Source of the DNA: an uncultured Acetatifactor sp.
Lineage (GTDB): Bacteria; Bacillota; Clostridia; Lachnospirales; Lachnospiraceae
Direction: 5' to 3'
DNA length: 14,632 nt
Assembly (NCBI GenBank): GCA_934394515.1
Contig: CAKRRU010000067.1
Span: forward strand, 1 to 14,632
Below are positions 8,439 through 14,575 of this stretch, piece by piece. The notes under the pieces were generated by a model. The model did not search any database. It was not told the origin of the DNA and saw only the letters and a program-made list of their open reading frames with translations. The translations under genes and the position numbers were made by a program. How positions within the stretch are numbered: position 1 is the first letter of the stretch; each line of letters starts with the position of its first letter.

Positions 8439-8462
8439 AAAAGCGAATCGTGCTTGCACGAA
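8439..8462 (+). repeat. Hairpin module A, copy 1
   Basis: This 24-base unit consists of AAAAGCGAA followed by the hairpin TCGTGC-TT-GCACGA and one further A. It matches 8573-8596 at 23 of 24 positions, the difference being T8454 against C8588 in the loop. Copy 1 forms the tip of arm 1 of the three-way-junction element. Confidence 0.8.
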
Positions 8463-8511
8463 TGAGTCTTTTGATGTGTCGATGTGACGAAATAACCACA
8501 TGAGCAAAAGG

Positions 8512-8540
8512 AAAGCATCGCAGATGCGATTTTGCGAATG
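8512..8540 (+). repeat. Hairpin module B, copy 1
   Basis: The unit contains AAGCATCGCAGATGCG, then a T-run and GCGAATG. It recurs upstream of uppP at 9521-9549 with one substitution and one extra T. Copy 1 forms the tip and right side of arm 2 of the three-way-junction element. Both modules A and B contain GCGAAT beside a short hairpin. Confidence 0.75.
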
Positions 8541-8572
8541 TGGTTCTAGATAGTTGCATAAGCAATCGGGCG

Positions 8573-8596
8573 AAAAGCGAATCGTGCCTGCACGAA
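8573..8596 (+). repeat. Hairpin module A, copy 2, in the leader of the patatin-like gene
   Basis: Second copy of the 24-base module, with hairpin TCGTGC-CT-GCACGA at 8582-8595. It stands ten bases before the AAAGGAG ribosome binding site of the patatin-like gene, so it would be in that gene's 5' leader or in readthrough RNA from the aminotransferase gene. The single base difference from copy 1 is in the loop, so the stem is preserved. Confidence 0.75.
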
Positions 8597-8616
8597 ACAA
8601 AAAGAAAGGAGCGCAT

Positions 8617-9471
8617 ATGTATCAGGCCGGATTAGTATTGGAAGGCGGCGGTATGAAAGGCGTATATACAGCCGGTGTACTGGATTTTTTTACAGAAAAA
8701 GGAATTGACTTCTCTCATATTTACGGAGTGTCTGCCGGAGCGTGCCATATGTGCAGCTACCTGTCGAGACAAAAGGGAAGGGCTTTGAGCGTCAGCGTGG
8801 ATTATCTGGATACCAGGCGGTATTGCAGTGTGGAGAGCCTGCTGACAAGCGGAGATTTGTTTAACGTAGATTTCTGCTATCATCTCATTCCCGATTATTT
8901 GTATCCTTATGATTACGAGACATTTGAAAAATATCCCGGTAAGGCATACAGTGTGGTGACCAACATAAAGACCGGTCTGCCGGAATATCTGCGGGTACGC
9001 GATATCCGCAAAGATATTGAGAAAATACGTGCTTCGGCATCTCTGCCGTTAGTCGCCAGAAATGTCAAAATTGACGGAAAACTGTATCTGGACGGTGGCA
9101 TCAGTGATGCTATTCCGCTGGAAAAATCCATCATGGACGGCAATCGCAAGAATATTGTTGTGATGACAAAAGAAATCGGTTATGTCAGACAGCCTGCGTC
9201 GGCATCCCAGCTGGCACTCATAAAGCTCAGATATCTGAAATATCCTAAAGTGTATGAACTCATGGCAGACCGGCACATCCGTTATAATGCATGCCTCGAT
9301 TACATCGAACGCCAGGAGGCAAACGGTCAGGCATTTGTGATCCGTCCTCAGAAAAAGAGTGACGTCGGACGAATCGAGAAAGACAAGGATAGGCTGATCG
9401 CTTTATACGAAGAGGGATACAGGGAAGCACAAAACTGCTATGAAGAACTGCTGGCATATCTGTCGGAATAG
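8617..9471 (+). CDS. Patatin-like phospholipase family protein
   Basis: The protein has 284 residues from ATG 8617, five bases after AAAGGAG (8605-8611). The frame is open upstream to 8554 but that would translate the hairpin module. The fold is patatin/RssA-like (COG4667 group). GGGMKG (10-15) forms the oxyanion hole, Gly-Val-Ser39-Ala-Gly holds the nucleophile in the GxSxG elbow, and Asp159-Gly-Gly is the second member of the Ser-Asp dyad. All catalytic elements are therefore present, and a serine acyl hydrolase acting on lipids is expected. There is no signal peptide or membrane helix, so it is probably cytoplasmic or peripheral on the membrane. The physiological substrate is unknown. It is followed after 127 bases by uppP, with no clear terminator between them. 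Confidence 0.9.
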   Translation: MYQAGLVLEGGGMKGVYTAGVLDFFTEKGIDFSHIYGVSAGACHMCSYLSRQKGRALSVSVDYLDTRRYCSVESLLTSGDLFNVDFCYHLIPDYLYPYDYETFEKYPGKAYSVVTNIKTGLPEYLRVRDIRKDIEKIRASASLPLVARNVKIDGKLYLDGGISDAIPLEKSIMDGNRKNIVVMTKEIGYVRQPASASQLALIKLRYLKYPKVYELMADRHIRYNACLDYIERQEANGQAFVIRPQKKSDVGRIEKDKDRLIALYEEGYREAQNCYEELLAYLSE

Positions 9472-9489
9472 CTGTGCCACAGCAGGAAT

Positions 9490-9549
9490 GCAAAAAATAC
9501 CTGGAGGGAAGCAGAAAGATAAGCATCGCAGATGCGGTTTTTGCGAATG
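9490..9549 (+). repeat. Hairpin module B, copy 2, with flanking GCAAAAA/TTTTTGC stem
   Basis: GCAAAAA (9490-9496) can pair with TTTTTGC (9538-9544), enclosing the GCATC-GCA-GATGC hairpin (9523-9535); GCGAATG follows. This repeats the layout of arm 2 at 8504-8540, including the A-run/T-run outer pairing, although the bases between the outer and inner stems differ. It fills most of the 127-base gap between the patatin-like gene and uppP. The T-run is at the end of a stem, so weak termination in the + direction is possible. Confidence 0.65.
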
Positions 9550-9598
9550 AGGCGCTGAATGGTTACGAGAAAATAAAAGGAAATAAGAGGAGAAAACA

Positions 9599-10510
9599 AT
9601 GTTAGAAATCATTAAGGCAATTATCTACGGTATCGTAGAGGGCATCACCGAATGGCTGCCCATCAGCAGCACCGGACATCTGATCCTGGTAGAGAGGCTG
9701 ATCCCCTTCAAGCAGACCAGCGAAGGCTTCTTCGATATGTTTGATGTCGTGATCCAGCTGGGCGCTATTTTAGCGGTCGTCGTTATTTTCTGGAATAAGA
9801 TTTGGCCTTTCTACCTGAAAAGAAATCAGCAGGCGAAAAAAAGCGGTATCGTGAGATCTAAAAAGGATCCTGCCATAGGCAATGTTGCACTGAGCATGGA
9901 TGCGTTCTGGATGTGGGTAAAAATCGTAGTGGCATGTATTCCTGCGGTTGCTTACGGTCTTCTGTTTGATGACGCGGTAGGCGAGGCATTCAAAAAAGAG
10001 ATCGGCAGCAGTGGGGTTACCGTGCAGGTGATCGTGGTGGCAGTCATGCTGGTACTGGTCGGCGTGCTGTTCATCGTGATTGAAAACTGGAACAAGAACC
10101 GTGTTCCCGTGACTACAAAATTATCCCAGCTTACTTATAAAGATGCACTGATCATCGGCCTGTGCCAGCTGGTAGCGGCGGCACTGCCCGGAACCTCCCG
10201 TTCCGGAGCTACGATCCTGGGTGCCATCGTGATCGGTATTTCCAGAACCGTAGCGGCGGAATTCACCTTTTTCCTGGGCATTCCCGTGATGTTCGGCGCC
10301 AGCCTGTTGAAAGTAGTGAAGTTTGGATTTGACTTTACGGGAATCGAACTGGCAAGCCTGTTGGTCGGTACCGTGGTGTCTTTCCTGGTATCTCTGTTCG
10401 TGGTTCGTTTCCTGATGGGATATATCAAGAAGCATGACTTCAAGGTGTTCGGCTGGTACCGTATTGTGCTGGGTATCGTTGTGTTACTGTATTTCCTCGT
10501 ATTCGCTTAA
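9599..10510 (+). CDS. uppP: Undecaprenyl-diphosphatase
   Basis: The protein has 303 residues from ATG 9599, six bases after AGAGGAG (9586-9592). UppP (BacA) removes a phosphate from undecaprenyl diphosphate at the membrane, recycling the lipid carrier for peptidoglycan and wall polymers; extra copies give bacitracin resistance in other bacteria. Both family signatures are intact: GIVEGITEWLPISSTGH (11-27, with Glu14, Glu18 and His27) and LPGTSRSGAT (196-205, with Arg201). At least seven hydrophobic segments are visible. It is about 30 residues longer than the E. coli protein; the extra length is mainly a Lys/Arg-rich loop near residues 70-95 (KRNQQAKKSGIVRSKKD), between early membrane segments. 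Bases 9577-9592 are purine-rich; no promoter stood out. Confidence 0.96.
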   Translation: MLEIIKAIIYGIVEGITEWLPISSTGHLILVERLIPFKQTSEGFFDMFDVVIQLGAILAVVVIFWNKIWPFYLKRNQQAKKSGIVRSKKDPAIGNVALSMDAFWMWVKIVVACIPAVAYGLLFDDAVGEAFKKEIGSSGVTVQVIVVAVMLVLVGVLFIVIENWNKNRVPVTTKLSQLTYKDALIIGLCQLVAAALPGTSRSGATILGAIVIGISRTVAAEFTFFLGIPVMFGASLLKVVKFGFDFTGIELASLLVGTVVSFLVSLFVVRFLMGYIKKHDFKVFGWYRIVLGIVVLLYFLVFA

Positions 10511-10513
10511 TAG

Positions 10514-10542
10514 TTGACAATTATAGGGAAAAGGAATACACT
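10514..10542 (+). promoter_or_regulatory. Candidate sigma-A-type promoter of the DUF6465-like gene
   Basis: A consensus -35 TTGACA (10514-10519) and TACACT (10537-10542) as -10 are separated by exactly 17 bases. It starts four bases after the uppP stop codon and would give a leader of roughly 85 bases before the gene at 10633. Confidence 0.65.
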
Positions 10543-10632
10543 ACCCTTATCGAGCGCCGGAATATGGCACTTGGGAGGAGAATGAAAATAAATTTGTTTT
10601 GTACATGAATCGTACAGAAGGGAGACGGGAAC

Positions 10633-11103
10633 ATGGCAGTAGTGAAGAAAAATGTAGCACCTGTAACAGCAGCTAAAGTGGAAGCCCCTAAGGCAGAAGT
10701 GAAGAAAGCAGCACCGACAACTCCAGTTAAGACAGAAACCAAGACCGCTGTGAAGGAAGCTGAAAAGGCACCGGTAGCAAAGGCAGAAGAAAAAGCACCT
10801 GTAAAGGCAGAGGTTAAGAAGCCTGCAGTCAAGAAAGAGACAGTTAAGAAAGAGACCAAGAAGGCAGCGCCCGCTAAGAAGCCTGCAGCCAAGAAAGCAG
10901 AGTTAAAGAGCGAGATCAGTGTTCAGTTCGGCGGAAAATCTTATTCTCAGGACGATCTGCTGAAGATTGCAAAGGATGTATGGAAATACGACCTGAAGCA
11001 GAAAGCAGCTGATCTGACCAGCGTAGAGCTGTATGTGAAGCCGGAAGAGAACATGGTCTACTATGTTATGAACAAAGAGATTACCGGAAGCTTCTACATA
11101 TAA
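10633..11103 (+). CDS. Lys/Ala/Pro-rich protein with DUF6465-like C-terminal domain
   Basis: The protein has 156 residues from ATG 10633, eight bases after GGGAG. Residues 1 to about 90 are low complexity, built from Lys, Ala, Pro, Val, Glu and Thr in histone-H1-like tracts such as KKPAVKKE and KKPAAKKA. Residues from about 92 to 156 look folded (VQFGGKSYSQDDLLKIAKDV, VELYVKPEENMVYYVMNKE, ending GSFYI), matching my recollection of DUF6465 proteins from Clostridia; that family name is from memory. No function is established that I can name. The basic tail suggests binding to DNA, RNA or another polyanion, but Glu is also frequent, so this is only a possibility. No signal peptide or membrane segment is present. 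The gene has its own promoter and terminator and is monocistronic. Confidence 0.8.
   Translation: MAVVKKNVAPVTAAKVEAPKAEVKKAAPTTPVKTETKTAVKEAEKAPVAKAEEKAPVKAEVKKPAVKKETVKKETKKAAPAKKPAAKKAELKSEISVQFGGKSYSQDDLLKIAKDVWKYDLKQKAADLTSVELYVKPEENMVYYVMNKEITGSFYI
10815..10897 (+). repeat. In-frame 23-base direct repeat inside the Lys/Ala/Pro-rich gene
   Basis: TAAGAAGCCTGCAG, one variable base-containing step, then CAAGAAAG occurs at 10815-10837 and 10875-10897 with a single C/T difference, spaced by exactly 60 bases (20 codons). It encodes KKPAV/A-KK units. It looks like slippage or duplication growth of the low-complexity tail. Confidence 0.75.
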
Positions 11104-11147
11104 ATTACCGGAGTCAGATAAAAGAGCAAAAGAAAAGTACCGAAACG

Positions 11148-11190
11148 AAAGGCCCCAATGTGGCATGTACCACTTTGGGGTCTTTGTATC
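11148..11190 (+). terminator. Rho-independent terminator of the DUF6465-like gene
   Basis: AAAGGCCCCAATGTGG (11148-11163) pairs with CCACTTTGGGGTCTTT (11170-11185) around the loop CATGTA, with one T/T mismatch and one G-T wobble. TGTATC follows, so the T-run is mostly inside the stem. It ends 29 bases before the next start codon. Confidence 0.8.
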
Positions 11191-11219
11191 ATTATTATTG
11201 AATGCTAAAGGATGACACA

Positions 11220-12614
11220 ATGCAGAAAAAATCAGAAAAGATTATTTTTACATTATATCTTCTGGGATTCCTGGGACTGGCGCTTACGGTCGCACTGATG
11301 CAGCCGCTAGCCAATACCCCGCCGCTTTATGGCAATCCCCCGGATGAACATGCGAGATACCTGATCCCGCAGTTTATTTGTAAATACGGAAGAATACCTA
11401 CGGGGCTGGAGGAAGAGGTGCGGATCCCGGCCTATGGATTTTCCTATGCATTGTATAATGTGTTTCCTTATATTATACAGGGATATGTCATGCGTTTCGT
11501 AAATCTCTTTACGGAATCCGAAGTGGCACTGCTGTACACGGCCCGTCTGGTGAACGTGACTTTTGGACTGCTGATGGCGGTGGTAGTGTATTTCATTGGG
11601 AAAAAGGTGTTTCGGGATGCCGGATTCCGGTGGATGTTTTGTTTTGCGGTGACATATCTGCCGGAAGGATTATTCCTGCACACTTATGTGAATACAGATT
11701 CCTGCTGCATGCTCTCTACAGCCATGATGGTATATGCACTGGCCTGTGTATATCAGGATGGTATCAATGTCCGTAACAGTCTGTGGATGAGCGGTGGCAT
11801 TATCCTGTGCGCACTTTCTTATTACAATGCTTACGGGTATATCGTAAGCTGTATCCTTTTGTTCGTGGCGTTTTTTCTGCAAAAAAAGGAGAATGGCGGA
11901 TATTCTTATGACTGGAAGCGCATGTTGAAATATGGCTGCCTGATCGCAGGCGTGGTGCTTATAGGGATCAGCTGGTGGTTTATCCGCAGCTATATTGTGC
12001 TGGATGGAGATCTGCTGGGACTGAAGACCCGGGAAAAAATGGCGATACAATATGCTATTGAAAGTGTAAATCCCCTGACAATGAAGACTTATCAGGCAAT
12101 GGGGTACAGCGTTTCTGAAATGCTGAAAGAGCGTTATACATTCACCGGTCTGTATCACAGCTTTGTGGCGGCTTTCGGTTCTATGTCGATTTTCGGAACG
12201 ATATGGTTGTACCGTGCATACAAAATGTTTTTTGCGGCAGGATGTCTGGGTGTGGTCGTTTACCTGGTCCGCTATAAACAGCGCAGACATATTACCGGTA
12301 AAGAGTGGTTCTTTCATATCAATATGTTGTACTGTATTCTCATGCCGGCGATTCTGACGATTTATTATGCGTACACCATGGATTATCAGAATCAGGGCCG
12401 CTATCTGCTGCCTGCGCTGGTTCCTCTGATGTATTACACGGTAAAAGGGATTCAAAAACTGTCAGAGATAAAAATCGGAAAATTACAGCTCCCGGCATGG
12501 CTTGTAAATGCCGGGATCGCCATGTGCTTCCTGATCATCATCGGAAGCGCGGTGGACATGGTATATATACGGGCACTTCCGGTATATCTGGAGACAGGCC
12601 TGGTGCTGAAATAG
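11220..12614 (+). CDS. Polytopic membrane protein, GT-C / DUF2142-like glycosyltransferase candidate
   Basis: The protein has 464 residues from ATG 11220, seven bases after AAAGGA (11207-11212); an ATG at 11202 is in frame but has no spaced ribosome binding site. The first membrane helix is at residues 9-26, followed by a loop with NPPDEHARYL (Asp42-Glu43-His44). Roughly ten more hydrophobic segments follow, ending with a helix near 440-455. An acidic DE or DD pair in the first external loop is the hallmark of GT-C membrane glycosyltransferases, which use polyprenyl-phosphate sugars; the PPDEH form recalls DUF2142 proteins. I infer transfer of a sugar to a surface polymer or protein, but donor and acceptor are unknown. 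It stands alone between two terminators. Confident for the membrane topology, moderate for the family. Confidence 0.75.
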   Translation: MQKKSEKIIFTLYLLGFLGLALTVALMQPLANTPPLYGNPPDEHARYLIPQFICKYGRIPTGLEEEVRIPAYGFSYALYNVFPYIIQGYVMRFVNLFTESEVALLYTARLVNVTFGLLMAVVVYFIGKKVFRDAGFRWMFCFAVTYLPEGLFLHTYVNTDSCCMLSTAMMVYALACVYQDGINVRNSLWMSGGIILCALSYYNAYGYIVSCILLFVAFFLQKKENGGYSYDWKRMLKYGCLIAGVVLIGISWWFIRSYIVLDGDLLGLKTREKMAIQYAIESVNPLTMKTYQAMGYSVSEMLKERYTFTGLYHSFVAAFGSMSIFGTIWLYRAYKMFFAAGCLGVVVYLVRYKQRRHITGKEWFFHINMLYCILMPAILTIYYAYTMDYQNQGRYLLPALVPLMYYTVKGIQKLSEIKIGKLQLPAWLVNAGIAMCFLIIIGSAVDMVYIRALPVYLETGLVLK

Positions 12615-12634
12615 TAATGATACAAAACTGAGAG

Positions 12635-12697
12635 ACAGAGACAAAGACTCCTTCGAAGGTAAGTATTCGCAGGATTCTTTGTCTCTGTTTGATTTTT
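12635..12697 (+). terminator. Long-stem terminator of the membrane protein gene
   Basis: ACAGAGACAAAGA (12635-12647) pairs perfectly with TCTTTGTCTCTGT (12676-12688), followed by TTGATTTTT. The loop contains its own small palindrome CCTTCGAAGG (12650-12659), so the tip can fold further. It starts 20 bases after the stop codon at 12614. Confidence 0.85.
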
Positions 12698-12740
12698 AGA
12701 TTTTGTTTAGAATCTTTAGAATTATTTCCCGGAAAATCTG

Positions 12741-12769
12741 TTGACAATAATATCCTATAGTGATATTTT
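12741..12769 (+). promoter_or_regulatory. Sigma-A-type promoter of the hrcA-grpE-dnaK operon
   Basis: TTGACA (12741-12746) matches the -35 consensus, and TATTTT (12764-12769) follows after 17 bases as -10. Transcription would begin near 12776, immediately before the CIRCE operator at 12784, which is the usual arrangement for HrcA repression. Confidence 0.8.
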
Positions 12770-12783
12770 AGGGTAAGAAGATG

Positions 12784-12810
12784 TTAGCACTCCTTTTGAA
12801 TGAGTGCTAA
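12784..12810. promoter_or_regulatory. CIRCE operator bound by HrcA
   Basis: TTAGCACTC (12784-12792), nine spacer bases, then GAGTGCTAA (12802-12810): a perfect match to the CIRCE consensus. HrcA, encoded just downstream, binds this inverted repeat and represses transcription until heat shock titrates GroESL away from HrcA. Ten bases after the second arm comes the GGGAG ribosome binding site of hrcA. Confidence 0.98.
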
Positions 12811-12832
12811 TAATCCCAAAGGGAGTGATGGA

Positions 12833-13861
12833 ATGCAATTGGATGACAGAAAAACAATTATATTGCAAGCCATTATCCGGAACTACTTGGAAACGGGAGA
12901 GCCGGTAGGCAGCAGGACCATTTCGAAATATACAGATTTGAATCTGAGTTCCGCAACCATTCGAAACGAGATGGCAGATCTGGAGGAGATGGGTTATATC
13001 ATACAGCCGCACACTTCCGCAGGAAGGATTCCTTCCGATAAGGGATATCGCTTCTATGTGGATACCATGATGGCGACCAGAGAGCATGAAGTCAATGAGA
13101 TGAAAGATATGCTCTTAGAGAGACAGGATAAGCTAGAGAACCTGTTAAAACAGGTGGTAAAGACCCTTGCTCAGAACACACAATACGCTACCATGATCAG
13201 TGCACCGCAGGTACACCGCAATAAGGTAAAGTTCATTCAGTTATCCAGAGTGGATGCCGGACAGATTCTGGCAGTGATCGTTGCTGAGGGCAATGTGATC
13301 AAGAACAACATCCTGACAGTGAATCAGGAACTGAATGATGAGACATTACTGAAGCTGAACATCCTGTTGAACACCCACCTCAATGGATTGTCCATGGAGG
13401 AGATCAATCTGGGAATGATTGCAGCGATGAAGCAGCAGGCCGGAATCCACAGTGAGATCGTCAGCGAGGTGATCGATGCTGTGGCAGATGCCATCAAGGC
13501 TGACGAAGACCTGGAGATCTATACCAGCGGCGCCAACAATATTTTCCGGTATCCGGAACTGGCAGATCAGTCCAAAGCAAGCGAACTGATCAACGCCTTC
13601 GAAGAGAAACAGCAGCTGGGCGGTCTGATCCAGGAATCCCTGGCAGACGAAGGCAGCACGGGGATTCAGGTGTACATCGGAGACGAGACACCGGTACAGG
13701 GCATGAAGGATTGCAGTGTTGTCACGGCCACTTATGAATTAGGCGAAGGCATGAAGGGCACGATAGGAATTATCGGACCCAAGAGAATGGATTACGACAA
13801 GGTCATCGGAACGCTGCGTACGATGCAGAATCAGTTGGATGACCTGTATAAGAAGGAATAG
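12833..13861 (+). CDS. hrcA: Heat-inducible transcription repressor HrcA
   Basis: The protein has 342 residues, the normal length. ATG 12833 follows AAAGGGAG (12818-12825) by seven bases; an in-frame ATG at 12800 lies inside the CIRCE right arm and is not a plausible start. Residues 1-75 are the winged-helix DNA-binding domain, with SSATIRNEMADLEEMGY (39-55) as the recognition region and PHTSAGRIPSDKGY (59-72), the most conserved HrcA block. The rest is the GAF-like dimerisation domain, ending in a conserved IIGPKRMDYDKVIGTL stretch. HrcA represses CIRCE-controlled heat-shock genes; its folding depends on GroEL, which links repression to chaperone availability. It is the first gene of the operon and so controls itself. 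grpE begins 23 bases downstream. Confidence 0.98.
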   Translation: MQLDDRKTIILQAIIRNYLETGEPVGSRTISKYTDLNLSSATIRNEMADLEEMGYIIQPHTSAGRIPSDKGYRFYVDTMMATREHEVNEMKDMLLERQDKLENLLKQVVKTLAQNTQYATMISAPQVHRNKVKFIQLSRVDAGQILAVIVAEGNVIKNNILTVNQELNDETLLKLNILLNTHLNGLSMEEINLGMIAAMKQQAGIHSEIVSEVIDAVADAIKADEDLEIYTSGANNIFRYPELADQSKASELINAFEEKQQLGGLIQESLADEGSTGIQVYIGDETPVQGMKDCSVVTATYELGEGMKGTIGIIGPKRMDYDKVIGTLRTMQNQLDDLYKKE

Positions 13862-13884
13862 GATCCGGAAAGGATGGGGTAAGA

Positions 13885-14502
13885 ATGGCAGAACAGGAAA
13901 AAGAAAATCTGGAAAACCTGGATGAAATGGAAAAGGAAGTATCCGATACCGAGGAGAAAATCGAAGAGGTAGAGAACGAACTGGAAGAGGAAGATACGGA
14001 AGAACCTGTAAGCAGAGCCGATAAGAAGGCCGCAAAGAAACAGGCAAAGCTGGATAAGAAAGCAGATGCTTATAAAGAAAAGATCGATCAGCTGGAAGAC
14101 AGAGTAAAACGTCAGATGGCGGAGTTCGAGAACTTCCGTAAGAGAACTGACAAAGAAAAACAGGCAATGTTCGATACCGGCGCCAAGAGCGTGATCGAGA
14201 AGATCCTTCCGGTAGTGGATAATTTTGAAAGAGGTCTGGCAACCGTTCCCGAAGAAAGCAAGGAAGATCCTTTCGTAGACGGTATGAACCGCATCTACAA
14301 ACAGCTGATGACGGAACTTGACAATATCGGCGTAAAACCCATCGAAGCAGTGGGGCGGGAATTCGATCCCAACCTTCACAACGCAGTGATGCAGGTGGAG
14401 AGCGATGAATATGAATCCGGTGTGGTTGCACAGGAACTTCAAAAGGGTTATACCTATCACGACATGGTCGTAAGACACAGCATGGTAGGAGTTGTTCAAT
14501 AA
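13885..14502 (+). CDS. grpE: Nucleotide exchange factor GrpE
   Basis: The protein has 205 residues from ATG 13885, preceded by AAGGATGGGG (13870-13879). GrpE releases ADP from DnaK and so resets the chaperone cycle; it acts as a dimer in the cytoplasm. Residues 1-50 are very acidic and likely disordered, followed by a long coiled coil (about 50-100) and then ENFRKRTDKEK, the connection to the four-helix bundle. The C-terminal beta domain holds the family signature, with GREFDPNLHNAV at 157-168 and a final YHDMVVRHSMVGVV. The length is typical for the family. It lies between hrcA and dnaK and shares the CIRCE-controlled promoter; I see no separate promoter or terminator in the 73 bases before dnaK. 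Confidence 0.97.
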   Translation: MAEQEKENLENLDEMEKEVSDTEEKIEEVENELEEEDTEEPVSRADKKAAKKQAKLDKKADAYKEKIDQLEDRVKRQMAEFENFRKRTDKEKQAMFDTGAKSVIEKILPVVDNFERGLATVPEESKEDPFVDGMNRIYKQLMTELDNIGVKPIEAVGREFDPNLHNAVMQVESDEYESGVVAQELQKGYTYHDMVVRHSMVGVVQ

Positions 14503-14575
14503 TTTGGTTATCACATATTTTTAGATATAAAAACTATAAAAAAGCAAACAAAGAGTAAAACAGGAGGAAAATATT

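Larger units (their letters stand above)
8408..8560. repeat. Nested inverted repeats predicting a three-way-junction structure
   Basis: The outer stem is 16 perfect pairs: TATGCAACTATCTAGA (8408-8423) with TCTAGATAGTTGCATA (8545-8560). Inside are two arms. Arm 1 (8424-8488) has GTCAC/GTGAC, then a 13-pair helix GACACATCAAAAG (8431-8443) with 8468-8480, capped by TCGTGC-TT-GCACGA (8448-8461). Arm 2 (8494-8545) has AACCACAT/ATGTGGTT, then GCAAAA (8504-8509) with TTTTGC (8530-8535), capped by GCATC-GCA-GATGC (8515-8527). Every pairing was read directly from the bases. The outer left arm covers the aminotransferase stop codon at 8420-8422. There is no T-run, so it is not a standard terminator. 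It may be a small palindromic insertion (MITE- or REP-like) or a structured 3' RNA end; I cannot tell which. Confidence 0.8.

Noticed and set aside
8408..9549. CRISPR-like or insertion-sequence origin of the repeated modules
   Set aside because: There is no regular repeat-spacer array and no transposase gene; copies are few and irregularly spaced. A non-autonomous element remains possible and is treated as a finding.
11670..12455. 261-codon open frame on the - strand inside the membrane protein gene
   Set aside because: Antisense shadow: rich in His, Gln and Arg with no motif, while the + strand encodes well-formed membrane helices.
12800..12832. Earlier in-frame ATG for hrcA
   Set aside because: The ATG lies in the CIRCE right arm with no ribosome binding site, whereas ATG 12833 follows GGGAG at a good distance and gives the normal HrcA N-terminus.
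13739..14514. Two long open frames on the - strand opposite grpE and the end of hrcA
   Set aside because: The + strand genes are certain, and the antisense products are Phe/Leu- or Pro/Arg-rich translations of the acidic coiled-coil codons.
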